From Paenibacillus sp. FSL H7-0331 (GTDB lineage: Bacteria > Bacillota > Bacilli > Paenibacillales > NBRC-103111), in the NCBI RefSeq assembly GCF_001956045.1, contig NZ_MRTH01000064.1, positions 1 through 21,180 of the forward strand: 21,180 nt of DNA, given 5' to 3'. The notes beneath the pieces are model-generated. The model saw nothing but the letters and a program-made list of their open reading frames with translations. It had not been told where the DNA came from and ran no database searches. A program made the translations under genes and the position numbers. Shown in pieces: positions 1 through 7,760 of this stretch; position 1 is the first letter of the stretch, and each line of letters begins with the position of its first letter.

Positions 1-120
1 CCATTATGGAACATACAGATTCACAAGCCAAGACATTTTCATTCATGGTGGTGGCCGTCAGGCCATGTTAGTTTGGGACACCCTCTTTCTTTGATCTCTT
101 TCAAAATTTGTACTCCATCA

Positions 121-291
121 GCTTACAACCTCTTTCGCAGCATCCAGTCGGTGCACAGCGGAACAGCGGTTTGAACCTTCACCCACATATGCCGAAGCAC
201 CTGTACGCCGAGCGACATTAATCAATGCCGGAACAAAACCGCCACGGTCACTATCGCCGTGTAACAGGAGATAAGATGCAACTGAAAGGGA
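121..291 (-). pseudogene. Remnant of NAD-dependent epimerase/SDR family oxidoreductase
   Basis: On the minus strand roughly 45 codons read [14 protein letters not shown], then [10 protein letters not shown] and SAVHRLDAA. This matches my memory of the middle-to-late part of extended SDR (nucleoside-diphosphate-sugar epimerase-like) oxidoreductases, where a [27 protein letters not shown] block is conserved. The Rossmann N-terminus and the C-terminus are both absent: a stop follows AAKEVVS at 118-120 and the upstream sequence (hydrophobic, unrelated) carries no recognisable start. It is therefore a dead fragment, not a gene. The family call rests on pattern recognition of this one conserved block. 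Confidence 0.6.
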
Positions 292-329
292 AGTCAGTAT
301 GTAGAATTGAAGAAGGAAAAATATCACTT

Positions 330-655
330 ATTGAAGATTACAGTTGATTAACAAGGCATGGTGTTGCATTATTAAACCAACGCTTAGAATGCTTGAGACA
401 GTGAGGAGCAAATGTTTTTATGTTGTTTGTGGGAAAACTCGAGTTGAATCGTAAGCCACGCTGCTCCTATGAGTGCTTTCCAAAAGGGAGCAACAATCTG
501 TGATGCGCCGTGGTCGTTGGAGTCAGACTAACGGATGGGCTCTATGGCATCATAGTTCATCGACCTTCCTCTCCCAGCCTGACGGATTCTACGATGACTA
601 ACAGGACACGATAGTTCAAGTCAAACAGAAGCAAAATTTGGATAATAAGCTTGCA
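330..655. other. Intergenic stretch without a recognisable gene
   Basis: I see no coding signal that I can assign here. Near its end (598-619) lies a copy of the dispersed ACGATAGTTCAA repeat, which in this copy lacks the hairpin that follows other copies. No convincing promoter for the downstream cyclase gene is visible. Confidence 0.5.
598..619 (+). repeat. Dispersed repeat copy 1 (CTAACAGGACACGATAGTTC core)
   Basis: The core matches copies at 1231, 2828 and 17481 (consensus CTAACGGGACACGATAGTTC, then AA). This copy ends in TCAAGTCAAA and is not followed by the GGGATC hairpin. It lies about 50 bases upstream of the cyclase gene, whereas the better copies lie just downstream of genes. Confidence 0.6.
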
Positions 656-672
656 GGAAAGGAGGCGCCTAA

Positions 673-1224
673 GTGAGAGTGATCGATTTGTCGTTGCCGA
701 TTGCGCATGGTATGCCCGTTTATCCCGGCGATCCGGAGGTGAAAGTCAAAGTGACGCACACATACGAGTGTCACACTTGGGAGCTGCGGCAGCTTTCGAT
801 GGGTAGCCATACCGGAACACACGTGGACGCTCCTTCACACATGCACCCCGGTGCCGCGACATTGGATGAACTGCCATTGGAGCGGTTTTTCGGATCATCG
901 CGCGTAGTACGGATCAAAGACCCGACTTGGCCGGAAGGCCGTGGTCTGTTTTTTGCAGAATCCGTCGGTCTAGAATGCTTTGACCGACTCGCTACGCTGT
1001 GGCCACCGTTCGTCGGCGGCGAACTGTCTGAAGAGCTTGAGCGGGCGTTGTTAGGTATCGGAATTGTGACGTATACGGGGCTACAGGGCTTGGAGCGTCT
1101 TCCCGGTGGAGTCGACTTTATGTTTTACGGATTTCCTCTGCGCATCGTCTGTGGCGACGGGTCCCCGGTTCGAGCCGTTGCGGTGCTGGAGGCTGAACCG
1201 GCTGGGCTTGGAATGAACGCATAA
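673..1224 (+). CDS. Cyclase family protein (kynurenine formamidase-like metal-dependent hydrolase)
   Basis: A 183-residue cytoplasmic protein of the cyclase/arylformamidase superfamily, whose members hydrolyse N-formylkynurenine or related amides and esters using a divalent metal. The N-terminus has the family pattern DLSLPI then MPVYPGDP, and residues 46-54 carry the signature HTGTHVDAP with metal ligands H46, H50 and D52. The start is GTG at 673, supported by AAAGGAGG about 8 bases upstream; no better ATG exists. At 183 residues it is somewhat shorter than the usual roughly 205-210, mainly in the middle and end, so activity is not assured. Codon use is visibly more GC-rich than in flanking DNA. 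It stands alone, without kynureninase or tryptophan dioxygenase nearby, so the substrate is unknown. A hairpin terminator follows 40 bases after the stop. Confidence 0.85.
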   Translation: MRVIDLSLPIAHGMPVYPGDPEVKVKVTHTYECHTWELRQLSMGSHTGTHVDAPSHMHPGAATLDELPLERFFGSSRVVRIKDPTWPEGRGLFFAESVGLECFDRLATLWPPFVGGELSEELERALLGIGIVTYTGLQGLERLPGGVDFMFYGFPLRIVCGDGSPVRAVAVLEAEPAGLGMNA

Positions 1225-1230
1225 AATGTC

Positions 1231-1293
1231 CAAGCGGAGAACGATAGTTCAATCAATTGAAACGGGATCTGCGACTGCTGCGGATCCCTTTTT
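1231..1293 (+). repeat. Dispersed repeat copy 2 with terminator hairpin
   Basis: The core ACGATAGTTCAATCAATTGA (1241-1260) is followed by the stem GGGATCTGC (1264-1272), loop GACTGCT and GCGGATCCC (1280-1288), a 9-bp stem with one G-T pair, then five T residues. It should act as the Rho-independent terminator of the cyclase gene. It is nearly identical to the copy at 2828-2888 over about 55 bases. Confidence 0.75.
1264..1293 (+). terminator. Rho-independent terminator of the cyclase gene
   Basis: A 9-bp stem (1264-1272 with 1280-1288) with a 7-base loop is followed by TTTTT. It is embedded in the dispersed repeat rather than being gene-specific. Confidence 0.7.
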
Positions 1294-1312
1294 CATTGCG
1301 ATTTGGAAGCAC

Positions 1313-1644
1313 TTTATAATCTTCTTTTTTACTTCCGGCAGATACAGCTAAAGCAGCTTTGCGATTCTTTAATTTATCTCCTCCATTTGAACCATGAGCC
1401 CACCCATAAGTTAAAATATCGTCAAGCCATTTTTTAAGGAGAGGTGGACAATTAAACCAATATATAGGGAACTGCAAAACAAGATTACCATGCGATTCAA
1501 TCAATTTTTGTTCTTTTTCGGGTAAGCCTTATGCAATTCGTGAACCGTATACTTTTCAGGATATTTTTTGAGTTCTTCTACCCATCGTTTATTCATGACG
1601 GATGTTTCTATGCTTGGGTGTGTTACGATAACAAGAGTTTTCAA
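1313..1644 (-). pseudogene. NAD(P)H oxidoreductase (flavodoxin-like fold) pseudogene
   Basis: Read on the minus strand, a TTG start at 1644 with AGGAGG upstream opens LKTLVIVTHPSIETSVMNKR and then WVEELKKYPEKYTVHELHKAYP, typical of the N-terminus of the KefF/MdaB/YwrO-type quinone reductases. The frame stops at AAAAAT-TGA near 1503. The other half (LVLQFPIYWFNCPPLLKKWL, then TYGWAHGSNGGDKLK and ALAVSAG) continues in another frame, with the few residues that normally join the halves missing. Homology ends abruptly after KKEDYK at 1313, about 20 bases from repeat copy 2, so the C-terminal third is gone. It is non-functional because of a frameshift, an internal deletion and a 3' truncation. Intact relatives are flavoenzymes reducing quinones. 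Confidence 0.8.
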
Positions 1645-1725
1645 AGATTTGTCCTCCTTAGTTCTTATTTAGTTCCTTTTTTTGAGTATATAGATTGCAC
1701 TGCGAATATGTAAGTATGCACTTTT

Positions 1726-1737
1726 AGTACAGGTACT
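1726..1737. promoter_or_regulatory. Candidate operator AGTAC-AG-GTACT
   Basis: A perfect 5-bp dyad, AGTAC/GTACT with a 2-base centre, lies upstream of the NAD(P)H oxidoreductase pseudogene. Many oxidoreductases of this type are controlled by HxlR-family repressors that bind GTAC-containing dyads; no HxlR gene is present here. This is an inference from a short motif. Confidence 0.3.
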
Positions 1738-1872
1738 GTCATAAAGGTGAGTGTCACCCCGAGCATATACACAAAATGTTGTTAACTCCGTATTATGATT
1801 ATGAAACTAGTTTGAAAGACACTCCCCCCTAGAGATCTTGCTTTTTAAAAGGACAACTGGTTACAATATAAC

Positions 1873-1899
1873 AAATGTTTAAACATTTAATCATTTGAT
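1873..1899. promoter_or_regulatory. Candidate ArsR-family operator upstream of the regulator gene
   Basis: The 16-bp perfect palindrome AAATGTTTAAACATTT (1873-1888) runs into TAATCATTTGAT. The stretch 1879-1899 matches 2354-2374, in front of the SDR pseudogene, at 16 of 21 positions. It sits directly upstream of the ribosome binding site of the ArsR gene, which fits autorepression. Confidence 0.5.
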
Positions 1900-1916
1900 T
1901 TAATGGAGGTGGAGGT

Positions 1917-2291
1917 TTGGGAAATGATCAACTCGATCTAGTTGCACAAAGCGATTTGTTGGAGAAGAAGGATGCTCTTTTGAATGAGATTCGTCGATCC
2001 ACAAATATTTTTAAAGCGATGGCAGACCCTGTTAGGCAAGATATTTTAATGATGTTCATGCCAGCTAAACGAATGAATGTTGCACAAGTTGTGGAGCAAT
2101 CTCATTTGTCCAGACCAGCAATATCGCATCATTTGAAAATTCTTAAGGAAGCAGGTATTTTAAGTTCAGCTAAGGTAAAGACGGAAGTTTACTACAGCCT
2201 TACGTTTGGAGACTCGGTTATTCAGCAACTTAAAACAATCGTTCATGCTGCCGAAAGCATAATAAATGACCCTGCTAAAGTGCTTGAATAG
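1917..2291 (+). CDS. ArsR family winged-helix transcriptional repressor
   Basis: A 124-residue DNA-binding repressor. Residues 32-45 carry the family opening IFKAMADPVRQDIL, followed by the recognition region VVEQSHLSRPAISHHLKIL and the wing AGILSSAKVKTEVYYSL. The start is TTG at 1917, with GGAGG at 1905-1909 seven bases upstream. There are no cysteine pairs of the ArsR/SmtB metal-sensing type, so it is more likely one of the many non-metal ArsR repressors that control a neighbouring oxidoreductase. The AT-rich dyad upstream recurs before the following SDR pseudogene, arguing that this pair was the regulatory unit. The reading frame is intact although its apparent target is decayed. Confidence 0.88.
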   Translation: MGNDQLDLVAQSDLLEKKDALLNEIRRSTNIFKAMADPVRQDILMMFMPAKRMNVAQVVEQSHLSRPAISHHLKILKEAGILSSAKVKTEVYYSLTFGDSVIQQLKTIVHAAESIINDPAKVLE

Positions 2292-2353
2292 TACCTATGG
2301 CTTTCTTGTAACTATGGAGAAAGTCTCTTTTTTCAGTCATAATGATTAAATAC

Positions 2354-2374
2354 TTAAACGTTTGATCGTTAAAT
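2354..2374. promoter_or_regulatory. Second copy of the ArsR-type operator, before the SDR pseudogene
   Basis: TTAAACGTTTGATCGTTAAA repeats the element at 1879-1899 with about five differences. Just upstream, ATGATTAAAT (2342-2351) is the exact reverse complement of ATTTAATCAT at 1886-1895. It lies just upstream of the GGAGGG ribosome binding site at 2378-2383. Confidence 0.5.
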
Positions 2375-2390
2375 ATCGGAGGGTATTTTT

Positions 2391-2824
2391 ATGGGTTATT
2401 CTAAGAAAAATTGTTTTAGTAACAGGTGCTTCATCAGCTTATTCAATCAATGGCACACCTCTTTCGATTGATCTTACAAATGCGAATTCATCTGAAAAAG
2501 TAAGCACTTCAGCCAGTACCGTACATGGCTGTGTATGGTGCTACGAAAGCTTACGTCTTATCATTTACTGAAGCATTGTGGGCAGAGTATAGAGATTGTG
2601 GTGTAGCATCCGGTTCTGAGAATTTGAAAAGTAAGCGCATGGAGCCAATTGATGTTGTGAACGCGGCATTTAAGGCGGTGGAAAAAGATCGTAGCAGCAT
2701 AATAGTTGGGCGAAGTGATTATTTAATGGCCCAACTACCACGTATACTACCTCGGAACATAGTCATAAAATTCACAAGACGTTTATTCCAATCAGCTTTA
2801 GCTTCAAGTAAAATCAATCATTAA
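2391..2824 (+). pseudogene. Short-chain dehydrogenase/reductase pseudogene
   Basis: A good ribosome binding site (GGAGGG 2378-2383) precedes ATG 2391, which opens MGYSKK and then, one base out of frame, IVLVTGASS, the Rossmann glycine motif of SDR enzymes. One extra A in the run 2406-2410 explains that shift. After TGASS the expected GIG helix and most of the cofactor domain are lost. The catalytic segment returns as YGATKAYVLSFTEALWAEYR (YxxxK) near 2533-2592. The usual catalytic-loop and substrate segments are then deleted before EPIDVVNAAFKAVEKDRSSI and the C-terminal tail ending RRLFQSALASSKINH. At least one frameshift and two internal deletions make it non-functional. It was probably the target of the ArsR gene upstream. 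Confidence 0.85.
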
Positions 2825-2827
2825 ACT

Positions 2828-2889
2828 CCAACGGGACACGATAGTTCAATCAATTGAAAAGGGATCTGCGACTTCTGTGGATCCCTATT
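2828..2889 (+). repeat. Dispersed repeat copy 3 with hairpin
   Basis: The core ACGATAGTTCAATCAATTGA is followed by GGGATC (2861-2866) paired with GATCCC (2880-2885) and then TATTT. It starts 4 bases after the last codon of the SDR pseudogene and is a direct repeat of copy 2. It can still fold as a weak terminator. Confidence 0.75.
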
Positions 2890-3022
2890 TGCGGACCGAT
2901 GTGCAAAGGGTACCATGCATTGGTTCCATCATCATGTTCCCCCCAGCAATTCATGCCCCATATGGATGTTGTCGGCCCAGCTTGAATGCATAGCACTTAC
3001 CTACAGCTACACCTTGCCTTGA

Positions 3023-5155
3023 TCAAAATAATGACTCTTCAGTGTGTGTGGTCATTTCCTGAGAATAAATATATTCGTTTGATTTTGAAAGGATCCTGTC
3101 TTTAAAATCTTTTACTACGATCTCAACTTTCCATGGATACTTGATAATGCTATCAGGTTGTATTTCAACAATAAGTTCATTCTTGCTGACCCAATTCGTA
3201 GCCATCTTCTGGCCATTAATCTGTACGATACTGTTATAAGGAAGGTTACTGCCACCAACCCTTAGCACCTTCCCATCATTCAATACTTCCATTCGAATCT
3301 GGTCAATTACCATGTGGCCAGAGCCAAGTAAATAGTCATTGTTTTTAATTTTTTGTTTCATGCCGCTATATCCATGTTGGTCCCCAAATAGGATATCATA
3401 TTGTAGCTTTTCATATACTTTCAAATTATCTTTACTGATTTTCATTTCTGCATAGTGATTTTCAGGAGGGATTACCGGTAAGTACTGCGACAATTGGTAT
3501 AAATAATCAGTGAAGTAGTTGCCAGTCCTTTGTGATAAATTCAAAATGTAGGCTCCGAGAAACGAAGGGCTCATATTAAGGACTGTCTTTTCCTTAGGCA
3601 AGTAATTATTCCAAACCAGCACGGGGACACGGTACATCTTCTCAAGAAAATCAGGGTCGTTTTCTTTCAAGTAACCGATGTCCTTATAAGCTTTATAATC
3701 TTGACCCAAGCTGGGCTGATGATCTCCGAAAAACACAAGAATAGTCGGCTCATCGAGCTTTTCATAATACGTCACTAAACGTTTCAGCATATCGTCCACA
3801 CCGAGAAGGCCTTGGGCATAGGTTTCAAGTAATCCTTTGGATTCACCAGTAACTCCAGTAACTTCAATAGTATTTTCTTTGAACTTGCCAGGGTAGTAGT
3901 GATAATGGTTCTGCATGGTATTTGCAAATATAAAATCGGGGCCTTCACTAGTAGTACTAGATTCTATGATTTGGTTAGCCACCTCCCGGTCTGCTAAGTA
4001 GGGCCCCTCATAATCGGGTTTGAAAAATTCCAGCGGAATATACTTGGCAAATCCAAAGTTTTCATACACCTTTTTGCTGTTATAAAACCAGCTGTGAAAG
4101 GGGCTGATCGCTGTTGCCATATAACCTTGACGTGTCAAAATACTGCCTAACGAATCAATATCCTTATTCACATATTGGTTGTAAGGAATCGAGCCTTGTG
4201 GCAAGAAGCGCATTGTGTTCCCCGTGAGCACTTCAAATTCAACATTTGCCGTACCGCCACCGAATTGGGGGCTTAACAATGTGCCGCTGCTGTAAGTTTG
4301 AATCAATTCATGATAGAAAGGGAGTGGGTCTCGGCTAAATGAAATACCCTTGACTTGTGTCGCATCCCAGAATGACTCGCTCAATACGATTATAATGTTT
4401 GGTTTAATTTCCCCTGCTACTGGAACGGCCGGGAGGATTGAAGACATGACAGTACGAATAGATTCTCCGTCATAGCCATCAGGCTTGTTAAGGAAGAGGA
4501 ACTTCAAGTTCATGACCGTCGATAGGAGAAACCCATTGGCACGGACGTTTTCTGCCTGATCCCAGGCCAAATTTTGGACGTTAGCCAATTTCTTTATTGA
4601 TATGTATTCGTCAGTATAAATGGATGCTAGTAGGAAGAGTGAAGCGATTCCCATGATTGAGCGGTGTTTCCAATTTACTGTAAGAGCAAACCATGGCAGC
4701 TTGTAAAGCAGTAGAACGTTGATGGTGATAAATGAGACTAAACCTGATACTACCGTGAAGTTAAGAAAGCCAGCCACATAGGGTGCCATGTCTTTGGTTT
4801 CATTGGTTAGTAACAAATCCCATGGCAAGAAGGGTACACCCAAAATAGCCAATTTGATACCACTGACTGTACCAAAAACTAAACAAACCGTACTGACCAA
4901 CCAAAACGAGAGATGGACTTTCCCTGTTGCCGCTGTTGCCAGTAATAACAAACCCAGCACCACAATGATATTGAGTAATAGCTCTGGTATGGCACGAAGC
5001 GACCACTCCAAAGATTCTCCCCATTGACCTCTGCTCATTAGTTCCACCAGGAACACTACCCAAAACGACAATAAGATGAAGGGGAGCCGTTTTGCAGCAT
5101 TCCATCCAACATTTTGAACTGCGACTTGCAGTTCTCCCATATTATAACACCACAC
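3023..5155 (-). CDS. LtaS-like membrane sulfatase (phosphoglycerol transferase family)
   Basis: A polytopic membrane protein with an extracellular alkaline-phosphatase/sulfatase-type catalytic domain, the architecture of lipoteichoic acid synthase and related enzymes that move glycerol-phosphate from phosphatidylglycerol to cell-wall polymers. About five hydrophobic segments occupy residues 24-40, 57-75, 83-103, 126-150 and 165-180. The catalytic domain begins at KPNIIIVLSESFWDAT (E260, metal ligand). GGGTANVEFE supplies the probable nucleophile T302, and FFGDHQPSLG gives D478 and H479. A C-terminal extension of about 90 residues (from about 610) looks beta-rich and Ig-like and is not part of the minimal LtaS. 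The GTG start at 5155 has no good ribosome binding site; ATG at 5140 (residue 6, MGELQV) is an equally plausible start. Specificity (polymerase, primase or other phosphotransfer) cannot be told from sequence. Confidence 0.85.
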   Translation of the reverse strand: MWCYNMGELQVAVQNVGWNAAKRLPFILLSFWVVFLVELMSRGQWGESLEWSLRAIPELLLNIIVVLGLLLLATAATGKVHLSFWLVSTVCLVFGTVSGIKLAILGVPFLPWDLLLTNETKDMAPYVAGFLNFTVVSGLVSFITINVLLLYKLPWFALTVNWKHRSIMGIASLFLLASIYTDEYISIKKLANVQNLAWDQAENVRANGFLLSTVMNLKFLFLNKPDGYDGESIRTVMSSILPAVPVAGEIKPNIIIVLSESFWDATQVKGISFSRDPLPFYHELIQTYSSGTLLSPQFGGGTANVEFEVLTGNTMRFLPQGSIPYNQYVNKDIDSLGSILTRQGYMATAISPFHSWFYNSKKVYENFGFAKYIPLEFFKPDYEGPYLADREVANQIIESSTTSEGPDFIFANTMQNHYHYYPGKFKENTIEVTGVTGESKGLLETYAQGLLGVDDMLKRLVTYYEKLDEPTILVFFGDHQPSLGQDYKAYKDIGYLKENDPDFLEKMYRVPVLVWNNYLPKEKTVLNMSPSFLGAYILNLSQRTGNYFTDYLYQLSQYLPVIPPENHYAEMKISKDNLKVYEKLQYDILFGDQHGYSGMKQKIKNNDYLLGSGHMVIDQIRMEVLNDGKVLRVGGSNLPYNSIVQINGQKMATNWVSKNELIVEIQPDSIIKYPWKVEIVVKDFKDRILSKSNEYIYSQEMTTHTEESLF

Positions 5156-5188
5156 TTAACATATTAATATTTTGTAAACGTCATCTTT

Positions 5189-5201
5189 AGTATACCATAC
5201 T
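5189..5201. promoter_or_regulatory. Dyad overlapping a possible minus-strand -10 of the sulfatase gene
   Basis: AGTAT-ACC-ATACT is a perfect 5-bp dyad. On the minus strand it contains TATACT, a good -10 hexamer, 34 bases upstream of the GTG codon. ACCATACTT occurs here (5194-5202) and again at 5229-5237. No good -35 is visible, so this is a tentative promoter/operator. Confidence 0.3.
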
Positions 5202-5311
5202 TACTTTGCAGATTAATGTATGTCTAAAACCATACTTTTCAGCAGGAGCATAAACGGATTCGGCTCTACGATATCCCACTTTAATTTTTTTGTTAAAGAT
5301 CAAAAAAAGTA

Positions 5312-5340
5312 TTTACAAAAAACGCACTACAGCATATAGT
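5312..5340 (+). promoter_or_regulatory. Sigma-A-type promoter of the oxidase/ZIP/tatA operon
   Basis: TTTACA (5312-5317) and TATAGT (5335-5340) are separated by exactly 17 bases, about 110 bases upstream of the first gene. A small inverted repeat, GTTTCC-TATG-GGAAAC (5352-5367), lies just past the expected transcription start and could be an operator or a leader hairpin. Confidence 0.55.
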
Positions 5341-5451
5341 TATTTATATAAGTTTCCTATGGGAAACAAAATGGCGTCAGACTAAAAGTATTGGTGCTGG
5401 CATAAACTTATTTATCTGTGAATAGGCTGCCTAACTTAGGATGGAGGGTCC

Positions 5452-6501
5452 ATGATGAAGGATAGTAAAAATTGGTCCAGAAGGGCGATTGTCAAAGCTG
5501 GAGTGGCTGGTGCTGCTGCTTTTATTGGATCTACGTGGCTTTCACCAAACTTCTGGGCTGCGAAATCGGCATTGGCAACGGGCACGCATGAGAATCATTT
5601 ATTGCCCAATTCATCGAATTCGCAACTGCATAAGGGAATGAAGCACGGGTACGATCCTGGAACAGAAGTAACAGAAGGACTTAAAGCTGCAAGAAATGCC
5701 CTTACTTCTTTTGATTATGGCAAGGTGAGCACATCTGCTGATGGAAAAACGATTCGCGATTATGAAATGGTTGCAGTTGAGCAAGAAGTAGAAATTGCTA
5801 AGGGCATCAAGTTTCCGGGTTGGACTTATAATGGAACAATACCAGGCCCAACGCTAAGGTGCACAGAGGGTGATATCATACGCGTAAAATTTTACAACAA
5901 CTCCACGCACCCGCACTCCATACATTTCCATGGTATCCACCCAACAAGTATGGATGGATTGGAGTCCGTAATGCCTGGTGAGACCTTTGTATATGAGTTC
6001 GCAGCAAAACCGGCAGGTATGCAAGTCTATCATTGCCATGTCGCACCCCTGCGTAGGCACATCCATAAAGGGTTATACGGTAATTTCATTATCGACCCGA
6101 AGAAACCGCGAATAGCTGCTAAAGAGTTTAATATGGTTATGAACGGCTATGATCTGGATTTGGATGGTGAGAACGAGATATACACAGTAAATGGGTATGC
6201 ATTTGCCTACCAGCAGGAGCCCATCCGGGTAAAGGCAGGGGAATTAGTCCGTATTTATTTAAGCAATCTTACAGAGTTTGATTTGATCAATTCTTTTCAT
6301 TTACATGCGAATTATTTTAATTATTATGCTACAGGTGCTGATCCGGAAGCACGACCACAATTTACCGACACCATCATGCAGTGTCAAGGGGAACGCGGGA
6401 TTTTAGAAATTACTTTTCCTGAGCCAGGTCGCTATATGTTTCATGCGCATCAAAGTGAATTTGCTGAGTTGGGTTGGATGGGCTTTTTCTTAGCTGAATA
6501 G
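5452..6501 (+). CDS. Tat-exported multicopper oxidase (copper nitrite reductase/two-domain laccase-like)
   Basis: A 349-residue protein that should fold in the cytoplasm, bind copper and leave by the twin-arginine pathway: the N-terminus reads NWSRRAIVKAG followed by a hydrophobic AGAAAFIG stretch. The cupredoxin copper signatures are all present: HPHSIHFHGIH (H153-H163), YHCHVAP (H194-C195-H196) followed by RRHIHKGLYG, FHLHANYF (H283, H285) and MFHAHQSEF (H331, H333). The length fits a two-domain enzyme of the CuNiR/small laccase group rather than a three-domain CotA. The position usually held by the axial methionine after GL reads LYG, suggesting a laccase-like or metallo-oxidase type-1 site; that point is inference. 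The start at ATG 5452 (or 5455) follows GGAGGG at 5443-5448. It is the first gene of an operon with a ZIP transporter 18 bases downstream and tatA, suggesting a metal-oxidation role rather than nitrite reduction. Confidence 0.85.
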   Translation: MMKDSKNWSRRAIVKAGVAGAAAFIGSTWLSPNFWAAKSALATGTHENHLLPNSSNSQLHKGMKHGYDPGTEVTEGLKAARNALTSFDYGKVSTSADGKTIRDYEMVAVEQEVEIAKGIKFPGWTYNGTIPGPTLRCTEGDIIRVKFYNNSTHPHSIHFHGIHPTSMDGLESVMPGETFVYEFAAKPAGMQVYHCHVAPLRRHIHKGLYGNFIIDPKKPRIAAKEFNMVMNGYDLDLDGENEIYTVNGYAFAYQQEPIRVKAGELVRIYLSNLTEFDLINSFHLHANYFNYYATGADPEARPQFTDTIMQCQGERGILEITFPEPGRYMFHAHQSEFAELGWMGFFLAE

Positions 6502-6519
6502 TGGAAGGAGGACAACGAT

Positions 6520-7737
6520 ATGAATCCTGTTGAAACTCATACCCAAGGTTCTCGAATGGGTGGTGGATGGAGTTTTAAAACAATAGTATTAGGGCTATTA
6601 CCGCTTATCCTATTGGCAGCAATTGTTGGTTTTGTTGCTAAAGTAGGAACGGGAATAGAAGGAGAAGCAGCAGCGCCAATCGAACAATTGAATGTGGAAC
6701 GGATTAAAATGAATACAGATGGATTCGTAGTTACGGTACTTAACTCCGGTCCGGAAGCCCTTACCATTGCACAGACGATCGTTGATGACTCTTTTTGGAA
6801 CGCTTCCTATGAACCAGGGCCTACCTTGGATCGTTTTGGCAGAGGCACGATAACCATACCGTATCCTTGGGTTTATGGAGACCCTCATCAAATCAAGTTT
6901 ATTACTACTAAAGGATTGATTTTTATTGGAGAAGTTGCTGTTGGTGCACCAACTCCAGAGCCTGACTCGAAACGTTTTTCCCAGTATGCTTTAATTGGTT
7001 TTTACGTGGGCATCATCCCAGTTGGATTGGGGCTTCTATGGTATCCTTTCATGAGGAGGTTTTCGGTTAGAGGGACGCAAGCGGTATTAGCTTTTACGGT
7101 TGGATTATTAGTTTTTCTTGTTGTAGATACATTCGAAGAAGGGTTTGAACTTGCTGCAAAAAGTCCCGGTATGTTTCAGGGAAGTGGTCTTGTCTGGTTC
7201 GGGGCACTGCTGAGCTTGCTGTTCCTGCTGGCTGTAGACCAAATGAACGAAAGACGAATGGATCGTGGACTGCGGGAAGGACGCAGCGTTTCATATAAGC
7301 TGGCAACCGGCATTGGATTGCATAATTTTGGCGAGGGATTAGCGATTGGGGCAGCTTTTGCGGCAGGAGAGGCTGCATTGGGCACATTTTTAATTATCGG
7401 CTTTACACTTCATAATATCACTGAAGGGGTTGGAATTGCCGCTCCATTGCTCAAGGATAAGCCGACCTTGAAAACATTTGTATTTCTTGCCCTGATCGCA
7501 GGTGGACCGGCGATTCTGGGAACATGGACTGGAGGATTTTTGTTCAATGACACGCTGGCTGCTTTATTCTTTGGAATTGGCGCAGGTGCTATTCTACAAG
7601 TCATATTGGTTATATCCAGAATGATTTGGAAAGAGTCTATTGAACATCGCATGGCATCTGTTTCGTGGTCCAATTTTATGGGTGTAGCCTTAGGAATATT
7701 TCTGATGTATGTGACAGCAATGCTCGTTAAATTCTAG
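6520..7737 (+). CDS. ZIP family metal transporter with extra N-terminal extracytoplasmic domain
   Basis: A 405-residue membrane protein. One helix at about 25-45 is followed by a roughly 100-residue beta-rich segment (about 50-150), probably outside the membrane. Then come eight or so helices bearing the ZIP signatures HNFGEGLAIGAAFAAGE and HNITEGVGIAAP, whose His/Glu residues form the metal site in known ZIP proteins (Zn, Fe, Mn). ATG 6520 follows AAGGAGG (6505-6511); the gap to the oxidase gene is 18 bases, so the two are co-transcribed. ZIP proteins in bacteria are usually near 250-300 residues, so the N-terminal domain is an addition, possibly a docking or metal-presenting domain for the oxidase encoded upstream. 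The direction of transport and the metal cannot be read from the sequence. Confidence 0.85.
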   Translation: MNPVETHTQGSRMGGGWSFKTIVLGLLPLILLAAIVGFVAKVGTGIEGEAAAPIEQLNVERIKMNTDGFVVTVLNSGPEALTIAQTIVDDSFWNASYEPGPTLDRFGRGTITIPYPWVYGDPHQIKFITTKGLIFIGEVAVGAPTPEPDSKRFSQYALIGFYVGIIPVGLGLLWYPFMRRFSVRGTQAVLAFTVGLLVFLVVDTFEEGFELAAKSPGMFQGSGLVWFGALLSLLFLLAVDQMNERRMDRGLREGRSVSYKLATGIGLHNFGEGLAIGAAFAAGEAALGTFLIIGFTLHNITEGVGIAAPLLKDKPTLKTFVFLALIAGGPAILGTWTGGFLFNDTLAALFFGIGAGAILQVILVISRMIWKESIEHRMASVSWSNFMGVALGIFLMYVTAMLVKF

Positions 7738-7760
7738 CTTGAATAGAGGAGGATGGAAAA

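Noticed and set aside
616..822. Open frame antisense to the cyclase gene start
   Set aside because: Shadow of the real plus-strand gene; no ribosome binding site or family resemblance.
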